Shown: positions 49,396 through 62,100, counted from the first letter of the stretch. The stretch is DNA of 64,000 nt from Adiantum capillus-veneris (GCA_014529385.2 CM043956.1:67172281-67236280); one strand, 5' to 3'. A program made the numbers and translations. The notes: generated by a model not told the origin, from the letters alone.

Positions 49396-52300
49396 ATGGA
49401 CTTCGAATCTGGGGAGAAAGTACATATGATACTTGACAATGAAATTGCTAGTATTGGTTGTGTGTGTAGAAGAAATCCAGATTCCACTTGTGGTTGTACA
49501 AAGATAGGGCAAGGAAATGTCTCCGTACTAGTGGAGGAATGCTTGAAGGATGTGGTCCTACCTTTTCCTACAATGGATAGTTCATCTCTCCAAGGTTCAT
49601 TATGGAGTGTTGTTCGATGGTCAAAGCTTCTTTTGCGATCTTCTATATTGAATGGGAACTTAATTGATCCACACGAAAGCTACAATGGTGATGAAGAACA
49701 GGATCATTCTGATCCTCTATTTACAGATGCAATACCTATGACAAGCCTAGAATTTGAAGCAGTGATTCAAGAGTCTTGGAAAAATCAGAGGGTTAAAAGA
49801 TGACACAATAATGCAAACCATGAATGAAGGGACCATCTTATATGTATTTCCACATGATTATGCCAACTTTCAAGAACTTGGTCATGATTGTGTGGGTGTG
49901 GGTATAGAAAGAGCAAATGCAAGCATTGATGATGTGGTTGAATTGGGTAGAATCACTTTGCTAAAGTGGCCCATCAAGAAGACAACAATGTTGAATGGGA
50001 GCCCATTACAACGCTTTGTTCCTATTGATGGCATGCATGCTACATATGAGGATGTATCCAATGATGACAATGTTGGAAAAAAACTTGATGGGAGTAATGT
50101 TGTCCAATTGTCAAGGAAGAGACGATACACTTTCATGAACAGGGCTCAAAAATCAAAAGCAGCACCAGCTTCCACTTTTTACCTTTCAAACAAATGAATT
50201 GAAAGGGTCTCATGCATTGATTGTTGTGCACAAAAATGTTTCCAGTTTGCAGATTGTGATATGGTGACAAGGTTACGGCAACAATTTTGGGGAGAGTCTC
50301 AAAAATCATGCACTAATTATGTTTATGATGTTATTTCTATATACTATCAGAAAGATGAGAAGTCACGATACCAATTCAGGCTAAATGGATCTATTGTTTG
50401 CTGTAGAGCATGGTATGAGCTGCATGGAATACCAAAGACATCATTTTATCGATACAAGGAGAACTTTGAAAATTGTGTGCGCCAATATGTACATGGGAAC
50501 ACATGTACATTGAGAAGGGGACTTCAACATACTAGTTTAGCAAGAGCACTGCTGAATGAGTTTGTGGAAAACAACTCTGAGAAGATGCCACATAGAAGTA
50601 GAACACTGCTAGATGGTTCAAGAGAGACTCAATTAGTGATTCCATCAACATACAAACAAGTGGATATTTTATGTGAAATCAACACGGCACTTGACCAAAT
50701 GGGCTATGAGAAGAAGCTTCCCAATCTTCTTTTGGTAGAATTTGGAACAAAGAGTACCCACATTCACTTTAACTAAGACGAGTGAGTTCTCTAAGTGCAA
50801 TATTTGTAGCTCAATCAAGGCAAGGTTAGAAGCTAAACCTTCTCTTGAAGAGAGAGCTCTTCTCTTGAGGGAGAGAGAAGTTCACATGGCACAACAAAAG
50901 AGTTGCAGAAGCCTATATTATGCATGGTGCACATATTCAGAAACTCAACCACAAAAATATGTATGCATAATCCATGATAAGATGGATCAAAAGAAGACTC
51001 CCATTCCTAGATTACACATTGTTCCTAAGGGTGTGGATTCATGACATAATCTGCAAGTGGCATTGATTGGCATGATCACGCATAGACATGGAGAAGGTCA
51101 TTACGGACACTTTGTCTTGAATGGTTTGTGGGCAGCTGATCCAAATCTTACAATTGGCTCAATTGCTATTTGTTTACATAACCTAGAGAGGATAGATAAG
51201 CATCCTCTGGTGATCTAGTACCAAATGGACTTCGAAGGAGAAATATTTCACTACTACATGCTTTGAACTCAAGGGATGCATTGGACTACCATAACTTGAG
51301 TGATGGAAAAGAGCCCATTGTGCAGCCACCATCAGAAATTGCAGAAGAGGAATTGGGGTCAACATTTTGTAGGTTGCCAGAGAACTTGTTGCTACAACTG
51401 GATAATTGTGCAAGGGAAAACAAAAATCGATACTTATTTTCCTATTTGTCAATCCTTGTTGCAAGGAGTGTTTTCAAAACTATACAACTAGGATCTTTAA
51501 TGGTTGGGCATACACATGAGGACATAGACACCATGTTTAGTAGGTTTTCAGAGAAGTTGAGAGTTACACAATCCTATACTTTGGCACATTTGATGGATAC
51601 ATTATGAAACAGCTCATCTTCATCTCCAGCTCCATTTTTTCTCACAAAGATCCCCGATTTCAAGAAATATTGTGATGGCTATCTTTGTGATGGACAAGAC
51701 ATACTTGTTGGACATTCCAAACCGCTTCAGTTTAGGTTCTTTATGGAGGATGAGACATGAATGATGCAATATAGGCACATGTAGGTGTATCAAGTTGGAA
51801 TGGAAGTATTCGCCTTTGGAAAAAAGAAACAGAAGGCAAGCCAATGTTACCGCATGGAGATCCACCTCTGGTACCAATGGCGAGTATGTCAAGGTCCACG
51901 AAGAAGTCATTTTGGGGCTAAAGAACTATATAAAATTTTGGAAAAATTTAGGGAATGGTTCAAGTGTTCCGCGATATTATAGACCCGTGATAGATTATTG
52001 GAATAAGGTAATTGAAGAGATTGTAAAAGCAATCATATCAGAGGGAGTCTTGTATGAAATGTTTTGTGCAAAAACTCAAGAATATTCTCACCTACAAAGC
52101 ACTGCAATGAATTTGCAACAAGGAGCATAAATATTCCTAGGCCTTGAAGAGTTGAATGATCATTTTTGTGGGCCTCAACAAGATAGGCCAACGGAAGAGT
52201 TTGACCCTATGTCTGATGTGCACCAAGGTGACTTTCTTATTCTTGTTCCGCGTGACACAGAAATCTATCGAGTGTGGCTTGCAATGGCTTTATCTGACAC

Positions 52301-52618
52301 TGATAATGAGCCTACATCACCAAACTACAAAAAACTCTTGATTCAATATTGGGCACCTTGCGCGAGAAAAAGTGGGATGACAGATACTCAAAAGCTTACA
52401 GTAATTGTTGAAGGGGTTATTGGGCTGTCAACTATAAGGACCCACAAGTGTGGGAAACTGTAGATGCAATTGTTTGGTCCTGGAGACCAAACAAAGAAGG
52501 ACCATTTTCTAGAATAAATATTCCATAAAGGCATGCTCTAAAAGCCAAAGAAGGCCTCACTCATGCACATCAACCACACTTGGATCAAAGTTTAGATATG
52601 GTATCAAATGTGGAGTAG
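49396..52618 (+). pseudogene. DUF7869-family protein of a putative DNA transposon, broken
   Basis: The N-terminal part (49396-49801) resembles DUF8039 (GCTKIGQGNVSVLVEECLK...SVVRWSKLL). A second open part runs 49811-50197. Then come a Cys-rich DCCAQKCFQFADCD (about 50220), RLRQQFWGESQKS, and EFSKCNICSSIKARLEAK (about 50785). Acidic motifs follow: IIHDKMDQKKTPIP (about 50970-51010), LLQLDNCARENKNRY (about 51390-51430) and VGHTHEDIDTMFSR (about 51503-51545). The C-terminal part (52152-52500) has DFLILVPRD and IQYWAPC, like an SH3/chromo-type fold. These follow the order I recall for DUF7869 proteins found in algae, oomycetes and invertebrates; the DUF numbers are from memory. Stops or frame changes near 49801, 50195, 50774, 51042, 51217, 51605 and 51758 break it. 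Biochemical function is unproven. Confidence 0.75.
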
Positions 52619-52915
52619 AATTATGTGGAGCTTCTATTGTGACTATACTAGTCAATTTTGTAAACAAAATATTTTTTGTATCTTCCTTTGTTTCATGTAA
52701 TTCGTAGTTTTTATTCAAATCCATGTGTTGTACGTCCTCTTGACTTTTGGTGTTTATCAACACCACAATCCTATGAGATTTTCACTTTATTTACTAACTA
52801 GACACCTCAATTTTTCCCACTTTAAGTGGAAAATTCCCAAATTACATGAATTTAATCAATTTGGAGATTCCCATAATGTGAGATTTTTAACAAAATACCT
52901 AATATGGTCTTAAAA
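52619..52915. other. Junction between the DUF7869-type gene and a CACTA tail
   Basis: About 300 bp of AT-rich sequence without coding signs. CCACTTTAAGTGG (about 52819) is a short palindrome. Any element boundary between the two coding parts must lie here, but I see no terminal repeat. Confidence 0.4.
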
Positions 52916-53202
52916 ATTTGGTTTGTAGTTGTTGTAACGCATTGACGGAGAACCATTTTTGCCACTAATGAAGTGGAGAACATCTTCGACCCTCTCCCAC
53001 CTACTTCTTTGGATAAGAAGGAGACAAAGGAGAGAAAGATCAATGATTCAAGTCCACTGCTACCAATCTTAGAGAGTATGATTGCCATGATGATGATGAT
53101 GATGAAGCCAACATATCTACAAACAACAATTCAATTTCTTAGGAGCCATTGGTTTAGATTTAGATCAAGCTACTTGTAGAGATCTTTTGGAAGATGATTC
53201 AT
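52916..53202 (+). pseudogene. CACTA TNP2 C-terminal tail, copy 3
   Basis: Reads VVVVTH, stop, RRTIFATNEVENIFDPLPPT (52949-53010), an acidic DCHDDDDDEA stretch (about 53085), and, after a one-base shift, GLDLDQATCRDLLEDD ending at the stop 53200-53202. The first element has RGRSIFAETDIELVIDPIIP, an acidic run, then GLNMDPSACRDLIQDD. The match in order and at the very end marks it as the same tail. The TNP2, DUF4218 and DUF4216 parts are not found directly upstream. Confidence 0.8.
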
Positions 53203-53257
53203 AAACATGTTGTATATTTTATTCTATGAAAGGTTTTGTCGTGTTTCCCATTCATCA

Positions 53258-53259
<2 letters not shown>

Positions 53260-53301
<42 letters not shown>
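53260..53301. repeat. (CT)n microsatellite
   Basis: Pure CT run of about 42 bases, 58 bp after the CACTA tail. Confidence 0.97.
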
Positions 53302-53302
<1 letters not shown>

Positions 53303-53479
53303 AATTGTCAAGCATGACAATTTATGTTAATCAAGTGGATGTGATTACTTTAATAATAAAACATATATCATTTTTTGGCACAAATCTTCTTGAAAATTAA
53401 TAAATGCTTTGTATTTCTTTAAGAAAATAGAAACAAGTACTCAAATTTCATATTTTGGCTTTAAATCATTGCACAAAAA

Positions 53480-54060
53480 TATTAGAGGCAATAATGGCCG
53501 CTATAACCTCTCTCTCTTTCTAATATCCACCTTCACACATTTTCTTCCATTGTTGTTTATGAAGAGTTATGGGTGCAAGTCGAGTTTGTGTTTTGTGTTG
53601 TGTGCAGTGCGAGAGTGTTTCTGCTATTGAAGACTTCTTTGAGGTGCTCCTTTATTGTTCCCCTTGCTCAACGCCTCTACATTGCAAGAGAGTTCATTGC
53701 CACCACTATCTAAAGTCTTTCAAATATGCAATGAATGCATGGATGTGGTCAATGAGGTGAAATGTGTGCATAATATTTGCGCGGGGGGGGGGATGAGAGA
53801 GTGCAAGCTTCTTCTTTTTTATGCAGAATGAATGTTTTTATTGCGGGCCAACATTTGTGACAGAGCGGTCACATGCATGAGCAACCTAATTTATTTTTTT
53901 GAAATTTCCAATCATGTTTTAAAAAATCTTTTCACAAGCAAAACAAAGGGAAATACCCAAATTTCAATGTTTAAGCGCTAAAGTGGGGCGTGTAATAAGA
54001 GAAATAATAGAGGTGGTAATAGGCACGGTAGTAACCGTGGTAATATTTAAACTGCAAAAA
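53480..54060. repeat. Probable CACTA subterminal repeat zone, copy 3
   Basis: AATAATGGCCGCTATAACC at about 53490 and GGTAATAGGCACGGTAGTAACCGTGGTAATATT at about 54017 echo the subterminal words after the first CACTA element (3640-3780). Confidence 0.4.
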
Positions 54061-54435
54061 AAATTCCTCCTGTCCCTCTGATCTCTCTTTTTTGGCCAAC
54101 TCATTTTGGACACTCTCTCTCTACAAAACGTGATAAAGATTGTGGTAAATGTTTTCAAAGTTTCATAGTGTCTTGCATACATGTGAGGCAAAAATTTATT
54201 TGCATGAAGTTCACAACAAATGGTGCCAAAAGAGTTCACCACCGTTCATTTTCCACTTCTCTAATTTCAAGGCTACAACAAGGAATTAAATCTCCATCAA
54301 AGTTTAAACATTGGTTGAATTAAATTACCAAATATTAAAGGTACAATTTACCACTTAGATCAAGGCCATAATTAGGGTTTTCTCCCAACCAAATAGGCTT
54401 GGACACACACAGTAGCAGTAATGGTTAGAACAAAG

Positions 54436-54683
54436 CTCGGGGGGGTTCGCCATTCAATAACCCCTATATAGCGTGCGTTTGTGGGGAATTAAAAAAACTT
54501 CTCTTTTAACATGTCTAAATGAATAAAATGACCCCTTATTTTCGATTTTTTTCCCAAAATTGAATATAAAACCCCCTTATTTTAATTTATCTATGTTAAA
54601 TTGCCTAAACTTTTTGCATTTGAAAACCCCTCCTTTTGAACTCACGTTATACATTAACATGATTACATAGCGGCACCCCCGAG
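54436..54683. mobile_element. MITE, family B, complete copy with 8-bp target duplication
   Basis: The 248-bp insert starts CTCGGGGGGGTTCGCC and ends GCGGCACCCCCGAG, imperfect terminal inverted repeats. GAACAAAG is present exactly on both sides (54428-54435 and 54684-54691). An 8-bp duplication suggests hAT-like mobilisation. There is no coding capacity. Diverged relatives are at 12925-13130 and 26870-27060. Confidence 0.88.
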
Positions 54684-54830
54684 GAACAAAGAAACAATTG
54701 TACAATTGTGGACCTTCTTAGATCTTACATGGATGAGAACACTACTAAATGGGAGAAATATCTCTCTATGCATTAGTATTTCTATAATAACACACATCAT
54801 TCTACCATCAATTGACCTCCTTTTGGGATT

Positions 54831-54988
54831 TTCTATGGCAAGAAAGACCCTGTCCTACTCTCTTCTATTAGTAATAATATCCCAACCACTAACACTATGG
54901 CAGGGGTCTTTCTATGGCAAGAAAGACCATGTCCTACTCTCTTCTATTAGTAATGATATCCCAACCACTAACACTATGGAAAGAGACC
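54831..54988. repeat. Tandem duplication, 79 bp x 2
   Basis: TTCTATGGCAAGAAAGACC occurs at 54831 and 54910, and the units are nearly identical through CACTAACACTATGG. The 79-bp length shifts frame in the integrase fragment. Confidence 0.9.
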
Positions 54989-55286
54989 ATGCCAAAATTT
55001 TACAAGAGGCCATAGATTGTATTAAAAGAGAACCATAGATATAATCAACACATGCTAACAACCTTGTATGGCTTAGGATAGAAAAACCAAGATTGAAGAG
55101 TGTAGAAAAACATCATGTAGTCAAGTTGGCCACTAGATTTTATGGCCCATTTAGAATACTTGATTTAAGATAATTGGAAATTCATTTTTATCGGGCATTC
55201 CTTCACATTGGATAATACACAACTCTTTTCACATCAATTTATTAGGACCACACAAGGGACCTATTCTCAATAGTCCTCCCAACCCG

Positions 55287-55316
55287 CCCCCCCCCCCCCC
55301 CCCCCCCAACCCCCCC
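55287..55316. repeat. Poly-C tract
   Basis: Twenty-one C, then AA, then seven C. Long C homopolymers are prone to sequencing or assembly length error. Confidence 0.9.
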
Positions 55317-56089
55317 TTGCCCCCATTGAAGGTGATGAAGAAATTCTTGTTCTTGAAACAAATCTTGGTCATGAACTCACCATTACCTGTATGTATAATC
55401 AATACAAAAGTCATGATTTGCATATCATGCCCCTAGGGTCATAGATTTGTCTATTCGGGAAAAAATGATCTCTTTTGAGTGCAAATTTGCCACTTTAGGT
55501 AGCACAATCATAGTGAAATTTCTTGGTTTAGAAAGCATGTGTAGATTCATTTTAGGAAACATGACGACAATGCAATTTTTTGTTTTACATAGCATGCCCA
55601 TTTGTGTAGATCTATGAGTTTATGCAACACCAATTAGTAGAACATTCTACGAGGATATTCGTCTTTTAATTGTGGAGTATATCTAAAAAATGAGCATATT
55701 TGAATAAATGCTCATTGTTTAATTGGGACATTTTATTGATGATGCAATGTGGATTGATGAGTCTATTATGAAACATGGTAAGATGATGTATTTAGAAGAT
55801 CGATGACTGCATAGGTGTAGGACATGTGTGACATGGCTTCTATTTTGTGATGGTACCATTGCCTTATGGGTGATAATCGTGAGCCATCTACATAGTTTAT
55901 GTCAAATGGATTAAGAAGTAATTTTGAGTAATTAATTATTATATTTGTGAACTCATCACTATGAGCAATGAATATCTTATACATAAGTGACAATTTTCAT
56001 TTTTTTGAGCATGGACATAACCTATAAATTAAATATGTGAAATGAGGGACATGATCACTCTTGCATTGGGGAACATTTCTCTCATTTCT

Positions 56090-56093
<4 letters not shown>

Positions 56094-56156
<63 letters not shown>
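56094..56156. repeat. (CT)n microsatellite
   Basis: Pure CT run of about 63 bases. Confidence 0.97.
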
Positions 56157-56159
<3 letters not shown>

Positions 56160-57444
56160 AAGTTTATGCATCTCAAGTGAATGACCAATGTAATTCTAGT
56201 TATTATTTTGTCTTTTAGGTATTTATTTTACTTATTTGACATGATTATCGATAGGAAAATTCTTGACTCTTATTATATAAGTGCACCCAGACCCTCACTG
56301 TATAATTTATCTAATTCATTGCAGTTTGGGTTGGTTATGGACACGTCTCTTGCTTTCTCTCTCTTTCTTGCATTCTCTTTGTAGCACTTTACTTCCACAT
56401 CATCGTCTTTTACATGATATCAAAGAATTACGTTCTTTGATCATGGGAGGAAACATGATGAAGATGACGATTGGAAGCTCCTATTGTCTAACATTTTTTC
56501 CTAGCATTTTAAAGTGCTAGTGAAGGAGTGCCATTTAATATCTTTCTAAAGTGTAGCAGTGAGGGGAAAAAGTTTTTCATTGTGTAGTCACAATTTGAAT
56601 TTATCATTGACTGAGTGATCTTGCCGATCATCTTGAAACACTATTGGGTAGGAGCCTCAATAGGTTTCATTTTATGTGCTTTTTGAGATGTTGTCCCTTC
56701 GATCTACTTGACTCTACATCACGCTCCCATAAAAATCCTGAAATGCTTTCTCTAGATTGGGCATAAAGTTTCACAACCTACATCTTTTTGAGTCATGCCT
56801 TGAAGACACTTTGAAAGCGAGGAGGATCTCTTCCTTGTGCATTTTTATATAAATTAGCTTTGAGAATAGCTTTAAAGTGCAAACTTGCACTAAGGCTTTG
56901 TTACGTGACTGGGCACCCTCTTGTTGTAGTGGTTAGTTGCAATTGGGATAGCTGGCGTAATGGTTAATTATGTGTTTTCTATTTATTTTCTAATTGACTT
57001 GATGATGATGATGATTTTGTAGAGTGGAATGCAGGGAGTTGATGAAGAGATGCCGGCAATTACTCTTGGCCATTTTATATTCGCACAGTATTTTAGAATT
57101 TCATTTCAATAAGCCACTATGGATCTGTAGATAACTGTAGTGGGAACTCCCCTTATGGGTCATGCAAGAACTAATGAGCTTCACTCATTTACAAAAGTTA
57201 AGTGGTTGTAAAAAGAGGGGCCTCAATTTTTGGCACCTTAAACTCAAAAAAAAGATATTAAATACCAACTCCACAAGAAAGGTGCCGTGGAGTTTGGGGC
57301 TAGATTTAAGCCTTTCTCTTGCAGATTCTCTTCTCTACACTGTTATACTATGCTTACTATGATGTGTACTCTCTAATCAAATCTCCATCTCTTACAATTC
57401 TCTTACACACTCTTACAAACTTGTCTATGTCAATTCTATGTTCT

Positions 57445-57446
<2 letters not shown>

Positions 57447-57488
<42 letters not shown>
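57447..57488. repeat. (GT)n microsatellite
   Basis: Pure GT run of about 42 bases. Confidence 0.97.
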
Positions 57489-57489
<1 letters not shown>

Positions 57490-57735
57490 TGTGGGTGTCA
57501 TAGTCTAGATGTGTGTGTATGCTTGGAAATTGGAAAAAGAGTTGGACATGTTGATGGTGATGTTTATGAGCATGTGTTGAATAAATTAAGCAATCGGTCT
57601 CCCCATCTCAGCTCCGCTCCCAACAATGGTAACTGAGCGAAGGTTTCGTTTCAGGAGGAGTAATTATGTGAGCATGAAGGCTCGATCTTGGCAGTCAAGA
57701 AGATATCATTGAGAAAGTCGAGGTAAATTTAAAGT

Positions 57736-59084
57736 TGTTACGTATGTTGGAATTAGGGTTGCAGAGAAACGCACACAGCTTGGAGAAGACGAAGGAAGCT
57801 CAAGGCACACAATAGAGAGTGTGTTACTTAGTATGCAATGGAAAGATAGATAGCCCTAGAGTGATGGGCGTTGTCAGGAGTTTTTTGGAGCAAGGGATTG
57901 CACATATGTACATACACATGCATGGTGCATCAAATAAAGGATTGCCCATTTTCCAGAGCCAGGTGGTTACGTGGGGCCCACATGTGTATAGGTAGGACAG
58001 TGTTTACATAGTGCATCGATTTTCATCGTTACTAGTACCAGTGTGTTTTTTCTACAATAATGAGGAGTTGGTGGCACGTAAAACTTCTCGAGGAAGCTAT
58101 CTGCGGGCTGACGACATGAGGTAAGAAGGTGCGTCAGATGGCATCTAGTGGCGTCAGGAGGTCGAATGGGGTCAATATTTGCACGTGGATGAGTACGGAC
58201 ACAACGTGGGTGTTTTCTTGTGATAGTTATGCAGAAAGGTCATTATGAGGACCATATTTTGGGGCCACTTCACATGGTGGCGGGATGCATTATTGGAAAA
58301 AGCTGAGTGCCAGGTGTGCGGCTGGATGCAAAAAGGTGACAACTATGCACTGCGAGGTCAGTTTTTGGCCTGTTCAGGGTTCGTTTGAGGTCATCTAAAG
58401 TGCCAAGGGTGCCCAAGTAATAAATCTAAGTGTGTGAACTGAAAAACCTGAGAGAAGACCAAAAAAAACGTGGAGAGAAGAGGAGGAACAGCCGCAGGTG
58501 TGTTTTTGGGGTTTTTGGAGCCTGTTTTGGCTCCGTAAACTGCTCATCCGAGGTCGGATTTGAGCACTTTGACATTGTAGAATGGGGTTTTGGGCCGTTC
58601 CGGACGCGATGGCGCTGTCCATTTTGCCAAATTCCTCACTCTTTTTTTGTTGTTTTTGTTGTGTAAGTTTCTCCTATGAGCGAAGCTTCTGCTCCAGTTT
58701 GTGATTGTATCTGGCATATTTTACCCATATTGTGTGAGTTGTTTGCCCCATTGGTGTTGGCCCAAGATCATTTGTATTTAAACATCAGAAGTTCTTCTCT
58801 TTTTGAGCTGAGTTTTTTGGGTGTGGGTGTGGGTGTGGGTGTGGGTGTCTCTCTGTGTGGAGTGGGCAAGTGGATAGTCTCTCTCCTCTCACTCCATAGG
58901 TGTGTTCCCTGTCTTGGCCAAGTGTGTTGTGTAAGCCGAGTGGTGCCCCATAGTGTGTGTGTGTATCCATCCTGCTCACAGCATATATACAATACTTGGG
59001 GGAAAAAACCTCCTAAAGAGGGAGAAAATGCCCCGGAGGTCCTAGTGTGTTCACACACATCACTACCACATGTATATGGTAACA
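57736..59084 (-). repeat. 3' LTR of the copia element
   Basis: The minus strand starts TGTTACCATATAC directly after a polypurine tract. The other end is placed at CATACGTAACA (57736), giving TGTTAC/GTAACA ends over 1349 bp. The left edge is inferred from those ends only. A (GTGGGT)n run lies at 58819-58848. Confidence 0.6.
58819..58848. repeat. (GTGGGT)n hexamer repeat
   Basis: About five GTGGGT units inside the copia LTR. Confidence 0.95.
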
Positions 59085-59098
59085 AATCCCCCCTAGAG
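59085..59098 (-). promoter_or_regulatory. Polypurine tract of the copia element
   Basis: Minus-strand CTAGGGGGGATT directly before TGTTACC, the usual form for plant copia elements. Confidence 0.75.
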
Positions 59099-59159
59099 TG
59101 ATGCGGTGAACGAGAGCTGCCATAGGAGTAAAGGAAAGTGCCATGCCTTGAGGACATGA

Positions 59160-62100
59160 TCATTCCACAAAGGGGAGTAAGCCAAAAGATTTGCGGAAAG
59201 CTTCAAGATTCTCATGATACAATGCCTTTGTGAAAATATCTGCAAGGTTGTCCTTTCATGGCACATAATCCAAGATGATCTCTCCTACTTAGAGCCTCTC
59301 CCTGATATAGTGGTAATTCACCTCAATGTGCTTTGTGCGAGCATGAAAAATTGGGTTCCTCACAACTACCAATGTGCTTTGATTGTCAGTGTAGATAGTG
59401 TTGGCAGTGTCCTATCAAACACCCAAATCAACCATAAGGCGTTTGAGCCATACACTCTCAACCGTAGCTGTGAAGACTACCTTGTACTCAGCCTCACAAC
59501 TCGAAGTGGCCACAGTAGGTTTCTTTTTGCTGAACCATAATATACATGAACTACCAAGCATGAAAAAAAAACCACTTGTGGACACTCGCGTGTCAAAACA
59601 ACCAACCCAATTTGAGTCCGAAAAAGCATGTAACTCTGGCGGCAATGATCCCCCTTTGGGATAAAACAAGCCAAGATGTAAAGTGCCACTAAGGTAGTGG
59701 AAAATCCTCTTGACAACCTGCCAATGCTTAGACCCTGGGTTATGCATAAATCTGTTGACCTGTGAGACTGCAAACTGAATATCTAGCCTCGTGTTGCATA
59801 CATAAATGAGGCATCCAACAGCAGTTTGGTAAAGAGTGACATCAGCAGGATCGCCAACATCATGTAGACTCAACTTTAAACCTGTTTCCATGGGAGTGGT
59901 AGTAGGTTTGCAATCCTCAAGTCCAAACTTACATAGCAATGTCTCTATGTAACTTTTCTGACACAAGGCAATACCACCATCACACTGCTTAAACTGTATA
60001 ACCAAGTAATGATGCAACAACCCCAGATCTTTCATCTTGAAAGTAGCATTCAAATCAGCCTTAAATTCATCAATATGTCTCTCATTTGATCAAGTGATCA
60101 GCAAATCATCGACATAAAGAACCACAATGAGAAGTATATCACCCTCACGCTTTACATACAATGTGATTTCTGTTGGACTGTTACGAAAGCCTCGTTTTAA
60201 CCAAATGAGTGTCAGCTTTCTTATACCAAGCACGAGGAGATTGCTTCAACCCATAGAAAGCCTTCTTACATCTGCACACTTTGTCCTGTTGTCCTTTTAT
60301 GACAAAACCGCGAGGCTGCCTTACATAAACTTCCTCAAATATGTCCCCATTCAAGAAAGCAGTAACAATGTCTGATTTATGTACATCCCAACCAAAATGA
60401 GCTGCCAATTCGCATAGAAAACACACAGTATTCATACGACAAGTGGGAGCAAAAGTCTCTTCATAATCTATGCCTTTTTGTTGTTCATAACCCTTTGCAA
60501 CAAGTCGAGCCTTATGACGATCGATCTCACCATCCGGCTTGCCTTTCAACTTGTAAACCCACTTTGTACCAATGGCCTTTTTGCCAGGAGGCAAATCACA
60601 TAAGGTCCATGTGTCATTTTCTATAAGTGCGTCATATTATGATTGCATGGTAGCCATCCAATTTTTTGAATTCTGTGCTTCATCAAAAGACAAAGACTCC
60701 TCAACATCATGTAAGCTAGACACAGCCAAAGCATAACAATCTGATGCATAAGATGCATGGTGAGAGCCTACTAGACAAAGGTTCATCCAATTTACTATCA
60801 CCCAAAGTGTGCACCAGTCATTTTGGCATACCTCTAGCCTACTCATTTTCAGCCCTTTCCTCATCAAGTACATCATGTACATCTACATCAGTAATAGGCT
60901 GATCTGTAACATTTTCAGAAACCCCCATAGGTTGTACATTTGCCTCATTGGAAATTACAGTCGTATTTCCACCACTGAAAAGAGGCAAAAAAGTGTCATA
61001 AATGTCCTGTGAGCTTACATTACTGTTTCTAGTACATGACAGCAAGGGCTGAACAGAATCTTCCACAAACACTACATCCCGTGAAACCATAATACGCTTT
61101 GTTTGCAAATGATATAACCTGTAACCTTTTCTTTCAGCACTATAACCAACAAAAATACATTTGAAAACCTTATCATCCAATTTTCTGCGCTATGTTTGTG
61201 GAACCAAAGCATATGCCAAATAGCCAAAAAAACGCATGTGCTGAATAGAAGGCTTTCTATCATGCCATGCTTCATATGGAGTAATAGACTGCAAAGCTTT
61301 TGTAGGACACTTGTTAAGTACATAAGTGGCACACATGATGGCCTCAATCCAAAAAGAATGCGGCAAAGCTTGACTTTTGACCATACATCGTGCCATTTCC
61401 GTTAGTGACCTGTTTTTCCTCTCAGCAACACCATTTTGCTGAGGTGTATAAGGCACTGTATATTGGTGTTTTATCCCACAACTAGCCGAAATGCATTAAA
61501 TTCATGAGACATATACTCCCCCCCTCAATCGAAACAGAGGGTGCCCATAGTACATTTTGAGACATTTTCAACCATAGCCAGAAATTGTTTGAAGCACATA
61601 AAAACTTTGGACTTCTCTTTAAGCGGAAATACCCATGCATGCCTGGAGTAATCATCAATGAAAGTCACGAAGTACAGGTAATTGCCCAAGGACGGAGTTT
61701 GCATGGGCCCACAAACATCACTACGCACAAGTTGCAACCTGCATGTGGCCTGAACTGAACCATCCTTTGGAAACTTAGAACGCTGCATCTTACCCAAAAT
61801 ACATCCTTCACAAACATGTTTGAGAGGTGCTTCAAGAGGCGACAAAGAAGCAACCATATCAGATTTCTACAAACGCAGCAAACTGGAAAAATTCAGATAA
61901 CCAAAACGTGCATGCCAAACTTTTGCATCTGAAAAAGCCCTTGAATCTACAACAGCATTTGAAAAAAAATTTCCACACTTGTCATACAAACTGAGCTTAT
62001 ACAACCCACGGAAAAAAAGGCCAGATGCAACAATTTCTTCACAAAACTACGATCATGAACTGTACATCTGTCATCCACAAATTTGACTACAAGTCCAAGT

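Larger units (their letters stand above)
54706..55410 (+). pseudogene. Ty3/gypsy integrase C-terminus fragment
   Basis: On the + strand, WEKYLS and TPFGIFYGKKDP resemble the end of the integrase core. LKSVEKHHVVKLATRFYGPF (about 55094-55153) and, after shifts, IPSHWIIHNSFHINLLGPHKG (about 55195-55255) are the integrase C-terminal domain leading to the GPY/F-like region. IEGDEEILVLETNLGHE follows at about 55327. A poly-C tract and a 79-bp duplication disrupt it. Upstream pol domains and LTRs are absent. Confidence 0.65.
55440..57735. other. No recognisable gene; two microsatellites
   Basis: AT-rich, stop-rich sequence. (CT)n lies at 56094-56156 and (GT)n at 57447-57488. No domain recognised. 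Confidence 0.4.

Noticed and set aside
49276-49400. Start of the DUF7869-type gene inside the repeat array
   Set aside because: The last array unit ends at about 49310, and the conserved text begins only after 49396, so I kept them separate.
55287-55316. Poly-C tract as a G-quadruplex element
   Set aside because: It could fold in principle, but a lone homopolymer inside a dead integrase fragment is more likely slippage or sequencing error.
59398-59664. Plus-strand open frames overlapping copia pol (also 60127-60375 and 62025-62780)
   Set aside because: They are antisense shadows of the minus-strand copia polyprotein.
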